From positions 1 to 64,000 of the forward strand of contig CAZHEH010000010.1 in the NCBI GenBank assembly GCA_964531695.1: a DNA stretch of 64,000 nucleotides. The letters run 5' to 3'. This DNA is from JAGXKT01 sp964531695. Lineage in GTDB: Bacteria > Planctomycetota > Phycisphaerae > SM23-33. Below are positions 35,430 to 45,742 of the stretch, piece by piece. Made by a program: the position numbers and the translations under genes. Under the pieces are notes generated by a model. It saw only the letters and a list, made by a program, of their open reading frames with translations. It did no database searches and was not told the origin of the DNA. Each line of letters begins with the position of its first letter. The stretch's first letter is position 1.

Positions 35430-38400
35430 TCAGCCCTTGGTCGCGACCGCCGGCTGCCCCACCGTCCGCGTGGCGAGGGCCTGGCGGATGCCCATCAGCA
35501 GCGGGCTGGCCACGGCGATCGACGAGTAGGTTCCGAAGATCACGCCCATCAGCAGGGCGTAGCTGAACGCGTGGATGCCGCTGCCGCCGAAGACGTACAT
35601 CACGAAGACAACGACGAACGTGGTCCCCGAGGTCAGAAGCGTCCGGCTCAGCGTCTGGTTGACCGACCGGTTGATCACCTCGGCCGACACGGTCGTCAAC
35701 TTGCCGCGGTTCTCGCGGATGCGGTCGAAGACGACGATGGTGTCGTTGACCGAGTAGCCGATGACCGTCAGGATCGCGGCGATCATCGCCAAGTCGATCT
35801 TGAACGACTCCAGCCCCAGCGCCTGGCCGATGAACGTGTTGTGCAGCCACCCGGTGACGGCCACCATGCCCACGACGATCACCACGTCGTGAATCAGGCA
35901 CACCACCGCCGCCAGACCCCACCGCACCGAGCCGAACCGGAACCACAGGTACAGCACGATCGCCAGCCAGCTCAGCACGATGGCGACGACCGCGCGCTGC
36001 GCCATCTCACCGGCGATGGCGGCGTCGAAATTCCGCAGCTCGGTCGACTCGCTGTAGGCGAACGCCTCCCCGAGCAACTCCTGCTCCCGCTCGACCCATT
36101 CATTCAGCCGCTCCCGCGGCACCGGCTCGGTCGACCGGACCAGGACCGCCAGCGAAGTATGCTTCCCGTCAGAGCCGTCGCCGAGCGGCACCACCTTCGT
36201 CCGCACGAACCGGTGGTCGGCGAAGTTCATCTGGTGACGCATGTCCGTGATCCGCTCGTCCATTTCCCGGGCGCTGATCGCGGGAGCGATATCCTCATAC
36301 ACGAGCATCGCGCCGCCCTGGAAGTCCGCCAGCTCGGGCGCCACGGCCGGGTCGGCACTCCGGATCAGGCCTTCGTCGATGACCGACGCCCCGCCGTCCT
36401 CGGGGCCCAGCGTCACGCCAAAGCCGGGAACCGCGCCCTCGCTCCAGGCGCGGCTCTCGTGCGGCCGGAGAGTTTCCATCGCGTCGCCGATCACCGCGGC
36501 CATCAACTCGAGAACCTCCGAGGCGTCCTCGTGCGTCGTGGTGATCTGGTAGGCCCGCGCCGGCAGGCGCTCCTCCAGCTCATCGCGAGTCAGCGTGCCG
36601 TCGCCGTCCACGTCCAGCCGCTTGAAGTACTCACCCTCGCCGGCGTACTCGTCGGACGTAATCTTGCCGTCGGCTGGGTCTGTGTCGTGCCGGGCCAGGA
36701 AGTTCGACACCCGGTCCGGATCGACGACCTTCACGACACGGGCCGTCTCGACCAGCTTGTCCATGCCCTGTTCGCGCGCGCCCGAGACGATCTTCTCCCG
36801 CATGATCGCGTCATTGGGCAACACTCTCTCGCCCGTGTCGGGGTCCTCGATCAGAGCGCCCTCGCGAAGCTCCACCACCGCCTGGGTGCCGGAGGAAAAC
36901 TCGATGCCCCAGATGTTGCCCTTCTGCCAGACGAGGGACCCGATGCCCAGGACCACCAGGATGCCCGAAAGGCCCCAGAAGAAGTGCCGCTTGCCCATCC
37001 AGTTGATCTTGGGCGTGCCTATGAACGAGAGCATCTTGACCTGGTTCTTCATCAGCCCGCGGTCCAGGGCGAACTGGAAGACCCATCGCGTGACGACCAG
37101 CGCCGTGAACATGCTGAACACCACACCCAGGCCCAGCGTGATGGCGAACCCGCGGACCTCCTCGCTGCCGACCCAGCCGAGGATCAGGCAGGTGATGACC
37201 GTGGTGACGTTGGCATCGAAGATCGCGCTGAACGCCCGCGAGTAGGCGTTGGCCAACGTCATGCGGACGGACTGACCCTTGGCCTGCTCCTCACGGAGGC
37301 GCTCGAAGATCAGCACGTTGGCGTCGACCGCGATGCCGATGGTCAGGATCACGCCCGCGATGCCCGGCAGCGTGAAGACGACCGACATCAAGCTCATCGC
37401 GCCCAGAATCAGGATGACGTTCAGCACCAGCGCCACATCCGCCACGAAGCCGGCCATGAGGTAGTACACCAGCATGAACGCGGCGACGATGAGCAAGCCC
37501 CAGTAGGCAGCGCGGAACCCCCGCTCCTTGTTCACCTCACCAAGCGAAGGGCCGAAGGTATTCTCCGACACCGGGTCCGGGTTCAGCCGAGCCGGCAGCG
37601 AGCCCGCCTGGAGGGTGCGGGCGAGGTCCTCCACCTCCTTCTGCGTGAAGGAGCCCTCGATAATGCCCTGCTTGGAGATCGTCGAGCGGATCATCGGCGC
37701 CGAGTAGACGATGTCATCCACCATGATCGCCATGGGCTTGCCCGTGTGGGCCGAGGTCATCTGCGCAAACAGGCGCGCGCCGCGGTCGTCGAAGGTGAAC
37801 TCCACCGCCGGGCGGTTCGTACGGTCCAGCGTGGGGCGCGCGTTCGTCAGCGACCAGCCGCCCGGGCCCTTCTCGTGCAGCATCGTCAGGGCGTCCGTGT
37901 TGCCGACCAGCAGGTAGTACCGCCCGTCGGCCTCGCGCCGGTAGTACGGCAGGCCGCTGAAGCGGTCGCTGACCTGCTCCCCGCCTTCCTCGTCCGCGTC
38001 GATCGGAAGCCAGACGTACTCGCCGTCACGTTTCCGAACGGCCTCGGGGCCCTCAACCTCCAGCATGTCGCGGTAGCGACGGAATTCCTCGTTGGTGACG
38101 CGAAGCGGCAGGCCGGACCGCTCCAGGCCCGGCACAATGCGGAACTCCAGCACGCCCGCCTGGGCGACGAGGCGCTTGAGGTCCTCCGGGTCGTCCAGAG
38201 GCCGGCGGAGGTCCGCCCACCGCTTGTAGTTCGCCACGGCCTCCTCGATGTCGGCCTTCCGGGCCAGGTGCGCCGCGATCAGCTCCTCCACCCGCGCCCG
38301 GAACGCCTCTCGCTTCCTCTGCACGGCCGCCTTGTGCTCCGCCCGGCGGCTGGTCTCCGCCTCGGCCGGCGACACGTACAGCGCCAGAACGTCCTTTTCC

Positions 38401-39716
38401 AGCTCGGTCGGCTGGATCGCGCCGTGCTCAACCGCGGCGGTGCGGGCACGGGTGTGCGCTTCCCGCGCGTCGGCCACGGCCGTCTTCGCTTGGTTCAGTT
38501 GCTCTTGGAACCTGCTGGCGATCGCATCGGCCCGTTCGGCCAACTCGACGGCGTCCCGGCCCTCAATCAGATCTTCGAGCGGACGCAGCGCCGCCTGGGC
38601 GGCGGCCATGTCGTCCTGCCGGAGCGCCTCGATGGCCCGCACGGCCTCCCGGAATCGGGCCTGGGCCTGGTCGATCGCGTCGTCGTCGCCGGATTCCCGG
38701 GCGTCCTGAAGCCGGTCGTAGGCCACCACATAGGCGACGCCGGCGTCCGCGCCGGCCCGCGCGACTTCCAGCTCCTGTTCGGCTTCGGGCACGGCGTCCC
38801 GAGCGTTGGTCAAATCCTGCTGGGCCCGGCTGACGACTTCGCGGGCCTGCTCAACCTTGTCCGCGTGGTCCGGGTCCATGTCCGCCCCCGGCGCATCGGT
38901 CAGCGCGTTGAGCCGTGCCTCGGCCGCCTGGAGCGATTCCCGGGCCGTCTCGATGTTCGACTGGGTGTTCTCGAGGCGCTGGGCGGCTTGCCTCACCGCT
39001 TCCAGAAGCGACCATGCCTTGTTGGCGTTGGCCAACCGCGACTGGGCCGCCTCCTGCCGTTGACGAGCAGCCCCGATGCCGTCATACGTATCCAGCACTT
39101 CCTCGATGCGGGCGACCTGATCGGGCTCGCCGCGCCCGAGGTCGGCGATGCGTTCAGCCAGCTCCTCTCGCGAGGCCCCCTGCTGGTAGTCCTGGACCAG
39201 CCGACGGAGCTGGCCGTGGCGCAGGTTCTCGCGCTCGATCTTCTCCAGCGCGGCGTAGAATTCGTTTTTGGCCTGGCGGGTCTCCTCGCGGGCGGCCGGG
39301 ATGCGAATCTCGATGCGGTTGTTGCCCAGCGGGGTCATCTCCACGCCGAGCAGGCCCTGTGGATCGATCCGGTTCTTGAGAATCGCGATCATCCGCTGGG
39401 AGAGGTCCCCGGAGGAGGGGGGCGCCTTTTCCAGATCCTCGATGTCGTTCTGCGCCCGCTCGATGGCGAGCGTAAGGTCGTTGACCTTGTCCGTATCGCC
39501 CGCCTCCCGTGCCTGCTTCAAGTCGTCGCGCAGCCCCTCCAGACGGGCCTTCTGCCGATCCAGCTCCATCTGGTTGGTGCGGATCTCGAAGATCAAGCTG
39601 TGGCCGCCGCGGAGGTCGATGCCCTGCTGGATGCCCCTGCTATGGAGCGACCAGATGCTCACCACCACCAGCACCGCCAGCAGCCCGAATTTCAGCGGTA
39701 GATTCTTGGCATTCAT
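35430..39716 (-). CDS. secDF: Protein translocase SecDF fusion with coiled-coil insert and EF-hand pair
   Basis: 1428 residues, about twelve membrane spans. SecD part: TM1 then GIDLRGGHSLIFEI, GLLGVEMTPLGNNRIEIRIP, LEFRIVPG, then TM2-6 with ANVLIFERLREE. SecF part: WGIEFSSGTQAVVEL and SVNDTIVVFDRIREN. It uses the proton-motive force to complete export through SecYEG. Two departures from the family stand out. About 365 residues of Ala/Glu/Gln/Arg-rich sequence (about 150-515) sit in the first periplasmic domain, where the normal link is short. In the SecF periplasmic domain, residues about 1006-1048 form an EF-hand pair, HDTDPADGKITSDEY and DVDGDGTLTRDEL. The ATG at 39716 begins a proper TM1; longer in-frame extension upstream is not needed. 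It is first in the minus-strand envelope block. Confidence 0.93.
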   Translation of the reverse strand: MNAKNLPLKFGLLAVLVVVSIWSLHSRGIQQGIDLRGGHSLIFEIRTNQMELDRQKARLEGLRDDLKQAREAGDTDKVNDLTLAIERAQNDIEDLEKAPPSSGDLSQRMIAILKNRIDPQGLLGVEMTPLGNNRIEIRIPAAREETRQAKNEFYAALEKIERENLRHGQLRRLVQDYQQGASREELAERIADLGRGEPDQVARIEEVLDTYDGIGAARQRQEAAQSRLANANKAWSLLEAVRQAAQRLENTQSNIETARESLQAAEARLNALTDAPGADMDPDHADKVEQAREVVSRAQQDLTNARDAVPEAEQELEVARAGADAGVAYVVAYDRLQDARESGDDDAIDQAQARFREAVRAIEALRQDDMAAAQAALRPLEDLIEGRDAVELAERADAIASRFQEQLNQAKTAVADAREAHTRARTAAVEHGAIQPTELEKDVLALYVSPAEAETSRRAEHKAAVQRKREAFRARVEELIAAHLARKADIEEAVANYKRWADLRRPLDDPEDLKRLVAQAGVLEFRIVPGLERSGLPLRVTNEEFRRYRDMLEVEGPEAVRKRDGEYVWLPIDADEEGGEQVSDRFSGLPYYRREADGRYYLLVGNTDALTMLHEKGPGGWSLTNARPTLDRTNRPAVEFTFDDRGARLFAQMTSAHTGKPMAIMVDDIVYSAPMIRSTISKQGIIEGSFTQKEVEDLARTLQAGSLPARLNPDPVSENTFGPSLGEVNKERGFRAAYWGLLIVAAFMLVYYLMAGFVADVALVLNVILILGAMSLMSVVFTLPGIAGVILTIGIAVDANVLIFERLREEQAKGQSVRMTLANAYSRAFSAIFDANVTTVITCLILGWVGSEEVRGFAITLGLGVVFSMFTALVVTRWVFQFALDRGLMKNQVKMLSFIGTPKINWMGKRHFFWGLSGILVVLGIGSLVWQKGNIWGIEFSSGTQAVVELREGALIEDPDTGERVLPNDAIMREKIVSGAREQGMDKLVETARVVKVVDPDRVSNFLARHDTDPADGKITSDEYAGEGEYFKRLDVDGDGTLTRDELEERLPARAYQITTTHEDASEVLELMAAVIGDAMETLRPHESRAWSEGAVPGFGVTLGPEDGGASVIDEGLIRSADPAVAPELADFQGGAMLVYEDIAPAISAREMDERITDMRHQMNFADHRFVRTKVVPLGDGSDGKHTSLAVLVRSTEPVPRERLNEWVEREQELLGEAFAYSESTELRNFDAAIAGEMAQRAVVAIVLSWLAIVLYLWFRFGSVRWGLAAVVCLIHDVVIVVGMVAVTGWLHNTFIGQALGLESFKIDLAMIAAILTVIGYSVNDTIVVFDRIRENRGKLTTVSAEVINRSVNQTLSRTLLTSGTTFVVVFVMYVFGGSGIHAFSYALLMGVIFGTYSSIAVASPLLMGIRQALATRTVGQPAVATKG

Positions 39717-39925
39717 CTTCGATCCAGACGTTCGGCAGGCCGAAAGCGCACACAGGCGCCGCCCGACCCGCTCCGTGTCAACTCGGTCCTTGCGGGGAAA
39801 TGTCGCATTCTCAATGAGCTGGGCTCTGCCGTCAAGCGGAATCGAACCTCGGCGGACGCGGCGTCGCCCACGCATGTCTCCGCGGCGGCCGTCGAAATCC
39901 TCCCGGCCGGACTTGCGGCCATGCC

Positions 39926-39931
39926 TACAAT
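39926..39931 (+). promoter_or_regulatory. Possible -10 element of the peroxiredoxin gene
   Basis: TACAAT, 51 bases before the ATG at 39983. The 13-base string tacaattcggcga that starts here recurs at 48311-48323 in front of the M48 peptidase gene. No -35 match is seen at normal spacing. Confidence 0.3.
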
Positions 39932-39982
39932 TCGGCGAACGTAACGTCTTACCTGCCCCGAACCAACCAAGGAGCCAATGCA

Positions 39983-40672
39983 ATGTCCGAAGACCGACCG
40001 TCCATGCCGCTCATCGGAGAGCCGGCGCCGTCCTTCACGGCCGAGACGACCCAAGGGACCATCCGCTTCCCCGATGACTACAAGGGCAAGTGGGTCATCC
40101 TGTTCTCTCACCCGGCCGACTTCACGCCGGTCTGCACGACCGAGTTCATGACCTTCGCGACGATGGCGGAGGAATTCCGGGCCCTCAACTGCGAGCTGAT
40201 CGGGCTTTCGATCGACAGCGGCTACAGCCACATCGCCTGGCTGCGGACGATCCAGGAGAAGATCGAGTACAAGGGCATGTCCGGCGTCGAGGTCAAATTC
40301 CCGGTCATCGCCGACCTGACCATGCAGGTGGCCAACAAGTTCGGCATGATCCAGCCGGGCGAAAGCAACACGCAGGCCGTGCGGGCCGTGTTCGTCATGG
40401 ACCCCGAGGCCAAGGTGCGGGCCATCCTGTACTACCCGCTGTCCAATGGGCGGAACATGGACGAGATCAAGCGACTGCTGCTGGCGATGCAGCACTCCGA
40501 CGAGCACGGCGTGGCCACCCCGGCCAACTGGCGCCCCGGCGACGACGTGATCGTCCCGCCGCCCGGCTCCTGCGGCGTGGCCAAGGAGCGCGTGGAGTCC
40601 CCCGGCGAGGATGTGCGCGTCCTGGACTGGTTCATGTGCCTCAAGAGCTGCCCCCACGGGCAGAGCGGATAG
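39983..40672 (+). CDS. Peroxiredoxin (AhpC/TSA, Prx6-like)
   Basis: 229 residues, start supported by AAGGAG. It reduces hydrogen peroxide and organic peroxides. The peroxidatic Cys51 lies in DFTPVCTTE, and the fold markers FSHPADFTP, GLSIDSGYSHIAW and DPEAKVRAILYYPLSNGRN match the Prx6 group, which has a long C-terminal arm. In that arm are three further cysteines (GSCG and MCLKSC); in archaeal Prx6-like enzymes such residues act in resolving the sulfenic acid, so a two-Cys mechanism is possible. No signal peptide, so cytoplasmic. It stands alone, divergent from SecDF, with its own possible terminator downstream. Confidence 0.95.
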   Translation: MSEDRPSMPLIGEPAPSFTAETTQGTIRFPDDYKGKWVILFSHPADFTPVCTTEFMTFATMAEEFRALNCELIGLSIDSGYSHIAWLRTIQEKIEYKGMSGVEVKFPVIADLTMQVANKFGMIQPGESNTQAVRAVFVMDPEAKVRAILYYPLSNGRNMDEIKRLLLAMQHSDEHGVATPANWRPGDDVIVPPPGSCGVAKERVESPGEDVRVLDWFMCLKSCPHGQSG

Positions 40673-40696
40673 ACCCGGCGATACGCAGATCGACAC

Positions 40697-40727
40697 GGCG
40701 GCGGGGGCCCCGGCGGCTCCCGCCGCC
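40697..40727 (+). terminator. Possible terminator hairpin after the peroxiredoxin gene
   Basis: Perfect 9-base stem, ggcggcggg (40697-40705) and cccgccgcc (40719-40727), 25 bases after the stop codon. There is no real T-tract (ttgtcg follows). Confidence 0.45.
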
Positions 40728-40756
40728 TTGTCGCGTGCGGCCGGCCAGCCGCACGG

Positions 40757-40785
40757 CTGACACGGGCCGTTCCGCATGCTACAAT
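40757..40785 (+). promoter_or_regulatory. Candidate sigma-70-type promoter of the hybrid histidine kinase
   Basis: CTGACA (40757-40762) and TACAAT (40780-40785) are separated by exactly 17 bases and match the consensus at 5/6 in each box. The element lies between the hairpin after the peroxiredoxin gene and the kinase start, 100 bases before the ATG. Confidence 0.5.
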
Positions 40786-40884
40786 TCAATCGACACTTGG
40801 ACGTTCACGGCCGGGCCCAGCGCCCCGGGCATGTTCACATAAGGGGTGCGGTCGCGGACGGCTTGCAGGAAGGTCGTACTAACC

Positions 40885-43800
40885 ATGGCCAAGTCCGGGT
40901 CGAGCAGGATCGCCGCACTTCCCATCGGGATGCTGGTGTTCGCGGTGCTCGCCGTGTCGTTCATCTGGGCCTGGCAGCGCGAGTTGGAGGCCGAGGCGCA
41001 GCTCTCGCGTTCGGCGGCCCAGCAGCGCGCCGTCGCATTTGCTTCCGACCTCAGTCAGATCCTCCAGGAGCGCGTCGACGACACTCGCATTCTGGCGGCC
41101 GTGCTGTCCGGCGGCCAGCAGGAGCCGGCCCTCGAGCGGTTCAGGGCCCTTGCAGAGCGGACCGTGGAACAGGCCCCGTCCTTCGCGCTGCTCAACTATG
41201 TCGGCGCGGACGGCGTCGTGAAGGCCAGCGTGGCCGGGTCCGGCGTGCAGCCGGTGACCGGCGCGGTCGTGGGCGACCTCCCGGGGCGAGCGGAACTGCA
41301 CCGAGAGGCCCTGGAGACCGAGCGGAGCATCTGCTCGCCGCCCATGCAATTGCTCGGTGGCCAGACCGGAATGGTCTGCTGGGCCCCGGTACGCCGCCGG
41401 AACGAGGAAACGGGCGCCGAGCAGCCGGCCGGCATGGTGGCGGGTGTGTTCCACGTGGACGGCATCCTTCGAAGGGCCGCGGGAAGGGCGAAGGTCGGCC
41501 TGGCCCAGGTGTCGGCATCGGCCAATGGCGTCAAGCTGCGGGAGTCGGCCGGTTCGATGCCGCTGGACGACCCGAACGCGGCAAGTGTGGAAGAGACCGT
41601 ACAGGGCCGCCGCTGGCGCATCGCGTACCGGCTCCCGGCCGACGACCCGGAGGCCTACCGTCCGGACGCGACGCACGCGGCGCTGGCGGTGCACCTGCTG
41701 CTGTCGGCGGCGCTGGGGATGCTGAGCTTCTCGGTCGTCGTCCACTGGCGGAACGCTCGGCGAGCGGAACGCCAGTACCGCGCGGTGTTCGACAGTGCGG
41801 CCGACGCACTTCTGGTGCACGACCGATCCGGCCGGATCCTCGACGCCAACGACGTCGCGGGCGTGCACATGGGGCATCCGGCGGATGCGCTGCGGGGGAT
41901 GAACATCGGCGACATCGTGCCCGAGGACGAGATGTCCGACTTCGACGCGAGGGTGGCGACTCTCGACCGGGAGGGCTCCGTCTTTTTCGAGAGTGAGTAC
42001 CGGACGCGGGACGACCGACGGGTGCCCGTGGAGGTGCACGCGCGGCCGATCCGCTACCACGGCACTGAAGCGGTACTCGCCGTGGCGCGGGACATGACGG
42101 ATCGCATGCGAGCCGAGCAGGAGGTCCGGGCCGGCCGGCAGTGGCTCGCGCAGGTTGTCGACGGCAGCCCCGTTCCGATGTTCGTCGTCGACGCCGAGCA
42201 TCGCGTGACACACTGGAACCAGGCCCTGTCGAAGATCTCGGGCATCCCGGCCGAGGAGGTCATCGGCACGCGAGAGCAGTGGCGGGCATTCTACCCGACC
42301 GAGCGGCCCGTGATGGCGGATCTGATCCTCACGGGCGAGGAAAGCGAGGTCGAGCGATTCTACGGCGGCAAGTATCAGCATGCGGCGTTGGAGGGGGCGT
42401 ACGAGGCGGAGGATTTCTTCCCGCACCTCGGCGAGGGCGGCAAATGGATGCACTTCACGGCCAGCCCAATTCGCGACAACGACGGCCGGATCGTCGGGGC
42501 GATCGAGACCCTCGAGGACATCACCGAGCGCAAGGAAGCGGAGGCGGCGCTCCAGGAGGGACAGAAGCGGCTGCGGGCCGTGGTGAACAGCATGCCCGTC
42601 CTGCTCGACGCCTTTGACGAGGAGGGGCGCATCATCTTCTGGAACCGTGAATGCGAGCGTGTGACGGGGTACACCTCGGACGAGATGGTGAACAACCCAC
42701 GCGCGATGGAGTGGCTCTACCCGGACCCCGGGTACCGCGCATGGGTCATGGACACGGTGACCAAGAAGTGGGGAGACTTCGATGAGCTGGAGTTCGAGCT
42801 GACCTGCAAGGACGGCTCCAGACGAACCGTCGCGTGGTCGAACGTCTCGAACCGGACGGGCATTCCCGGATGGGCCACGTGGGCCACCGGCGTGGATGTC
42901 ACGCAGCGCAAGCTCGCCGAGGAGGAACTCCGCCGTAGCGAGGAGCGGTACCGCCTGTTGGCCGAGAGCATGACCGACGTGGTCTGGACGGCCGACCTGG
43001 AGTTCAACATCACCTACATCACCCCTTCGATCGAGCGCTTCCGCGGCGTGACGCCCGACGAACGGGTACACTCGAAGTTCGAGGACTTCCTGACGCCGGA
43101 TTCGCAACGCAAGGCGCGAAAGGCGATGCGCCACAAGCTCGCCCAGGTGGCGGCCGAGCCGGAGGCGGCGTTCGAGCCCGTTCGGCTGGAGTTGGAGTTC
43201 CTCAACAAGCAAGGGGATATCGTGTGGGGCGAGGTCGTCGCGCGGTTCCTGCGCGGCGAGGACGGTCGCCCCGAGGCAGTGCACGGCGTCACGCGCGACA
43301 TCACCGACCGAAAGCGCGCCGAGCAGGAACTGCGCCGGAGCCGCAACTTCCTGGAGGGCGTCTTCACGAGCATCCAGGACCGGCATCAGCGTGCTGGACC
43401 GCGATCTGACGATCCGTCATGTCAACCCGGTCATGGAGCGGTGGTACGCTCCCAGCGCGCCGCTGGTCGGCAAGAAGTGTTTCCATTGCTACCACGGCGC
43501 GGATAAGGCGTGCGAACCGTGCCCGTCGATTCGGTGCATGAAGACCGGACGCACGGAGATGGACATCGTTCCCGGCCTGCCGGGCTCGTCCGTCGAGTGG
43601 ATCGAGCTGTATGCCTACCCCATGCGGGATGCCGAATCCGGCGAGATCACCGGGGTGATCGAGTTCGCTCGCGACGTGACCGAGCGGAAGAAGGCCGAGC
43701 GCGAGCTGGAGGAGGCACGGGCCCTTCTTTGGGCGGCCTTCGAGAGTACGCAGGCGGGCATCCTCGTCGCCGACGCGCCCGACGTGCGCATCCGCTTCGC

Positions 43801-45622
43801 CAATTCCGCGGCGCTGGGCATTCGCGGGGCGACCCCGACAGCGCTGACGGGCATACCGGTCGAGCGCCACCCGCGGAACTGGCAGACCTTCCGCCCGGAC
43901 GGCGAGATGGTCTGCCCCGAGGATCTGCCGCTCTCGCGGGCCGTGCTGGACGGCGAGACGGTCCGCAACGCCGAGGTGATCATCCGCGACGAGCAGGGGC
44001 GAGACCGCTGGGTTCTGGCCAACGCCGCCCCCGTCCGACGACCGGACGGCAGCATCGCCGCGGGCGTCGTCGTCTTCTCCGACATCTCGGACCGCAAGGA
44101 GGCCGAGGAGGCCCTCCGTCGCAGCGAGCGGCGGTACCGACACGTGGTCGAGGGCTCGCCCGTGCCGATGCTCATCCACCAGGACGAGAAGGTGGTGTTC
44201 GCCAACGCGGCCGCCGGGGACACGCTCGGCTATGGGGCCGAGGGCGAGTTGGTCGGGCTGTCCGTGTGGGACTTCGTCCACGCGGACTCGGTCGCCGCCG
44301 CCCGGGCCCGCATCGACGCGGCCTACTTGGGGCACCCGCAGCCGCTCCAGGAGTTGTCGTTCGTCCGGCGGGACGGGGCGCGGATCGAGGTGCAGGTGGT
44401 CTCGACGCCGATCGACCACGAGGGCGGCCCGGCCTCGCACGTGGCGTTCCAGGACGTCACGGAGCGCCGACACCTGGAGGAACAGCTCGCCCGCGCACAG
44501 CGGATGGAGGCCATCGGGCGGCTGGCCGGAGGGGTCGCACACGACTTCAACAACCAGCTCACCGTCATCAACGGTTACTGCGACCTGGAGCTGGCCGAGA
44601 TGTCCGAGGACGCCCCGATGGCCGGCGTGCTGAAGGAGATCCGCAAGGCGGGCGAGCGGTCCAGCAAGCTGGCCAGCCAGCTCCTGGCCTTCGGGCGGCG
44701 GCAGGCCCTGCGGCCGGAGGTCATTGACCTGAACGAGGTCGTTGCCGGCATGGATCGCACGCTGGGACGGGCGCTGGGCGAGGACATCCAGATCCGGACG
44801 ATCCCCAGCCCGACGCCGGCGCTGGTCGAGGTCGACCGGGGCCAGACCGAGCAGGCCCTGATGAACCTCGCCATCAACGCACGCGACGCGATGCCCGACG
44901 GCGGGAAGCTCACGATCGAGACCCGCGAGACCGAGATCAGCCGCGAATACGAACATCAACACCCGGACGCCGCCCCGGGACGCTACGTCATGCTGGCCGT
45001 GAGCGACACCGGGACCGGCATGGACGCCGAGACGCAACAGAGCATCTTCGACCCGTTCTTCACCACCAAGGAGCCGGGCAAGGGCACCGGGCTCGGGCTG
45101 TCCATGGTCTACGGCTTCGTCAAACAGAGCGGCGGGCTCATCTACGTCTACAGCGAGGTCGGGCGCGGCACCACGTTCAAGATCTACCTGCCCCGCGCCA
45201 GCGGCGCGCTCACCACGGCCGAGGTGCGCGCGCCCGCCGAGACGCCGCTCGGCAGCGAGACCGTCCTCGTCGCCGAGGACGACGAATCCGTTCGGCAACT
45301 GCTGGTGCGCGTCCTGCGCAACTCCTCCTACACCGTGCTCGAGACCGCCAACGCGGATGAGGCCCTGCCCCTCGGGCTCGGGTACGAGCAGCCCATCCAC
45401 CTCCTCATCGCCGATGTGGTCATGCCAGGCATGTTCGGGACCGAGCTGGCTCAGCGACTTCGCAAGTCCCGCCCCGACATGAAGGTGCTGTTCATCTCCG
45501 GCTACACGAACGCGGCCGCCCGCAGCCAGAACGTCCTGCGGCCGGGGGAGAACCTCCTGAGCAAGCCGTTCAGCCCGGAGGCCCTGGCCCATGCGGTCCG
45601 CCGCGTTCTCGACGAGCCGTAG
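40885..45622 (+). pseudogene. Hybrid sensor histidine kinase with about seven PAS domains, split by a one-base frameshift
   Basis: Read as one gene it encodes 1578 residues, but a single extra C at 43380-43381 breaks the frame. The upstream frame runs on to 43506 and the downstream frame carries the rest. Order: TM1 (about 9-28), an extracellular CHASE-like region, TM2 (about 262-284), PAS1-4 (about 290-815), then after the shift a Cys-rich PAS (KKCFHCYHGADKACEPC), two more PAS units, HisKA (GGVAHDFNNQL, His near 1219), HATPase (NLAINARDAMPDGG, GTGLGLSMVYGFV) and a receiver (VAEDDESVRQ, phospho-Asp in IADVVMPG, Lys in LSKPF). It would autophosphorylate and pass phosphate to its own receiver. 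The downstream half is intact and conserved, so a sequencing error or a very recent mutation is more likely than old decay. Start ATG 40885 has AGGAAGG upstream. Confidence 0.85.
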
Positions 45623-45667
45623 GCGCCGCTAGGTCGTCGGTTCCCGCGCCCGCCTGCCAAGTTGTGC

Positions 45668-45694
45668 TAATCCCTTGCGCTCACGTGCCGATAA
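45668..45694 (+). promoter_or_regulatory. Possible sigma-28 (FliA) promoter of the GGDEF/HD-GYP gene
   Basis: A perfect GCCGATAA (45687-45694) is preceded at exactly 15 bases by TAAT (45668-45671). The FliA consensus is TAAA-N15-GCCGATAA. It lies between the kinase stop and the c-di-GMP gene. Confidence 0.35.
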
Positions 45695-45742
45695 GAGTGT
45701 GTCGCTCCGAATTCGCTCCCCCGCCGGCGGCCCGCAAGCAGG

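Noticed and set aside
35571..39701. Plus-strand open frame of 1376 codons opposite SecDF
   Set aside because: Mirror frame of a clearly real SecDF gene; no start signal or recognisable domain.
43364..45592. Minus-strand open frame of 742 codons opposite the kinase core
   Set aside because: Antisense to HisKA, HATPase and receiver motifs that are unmistakable on the plus strand.
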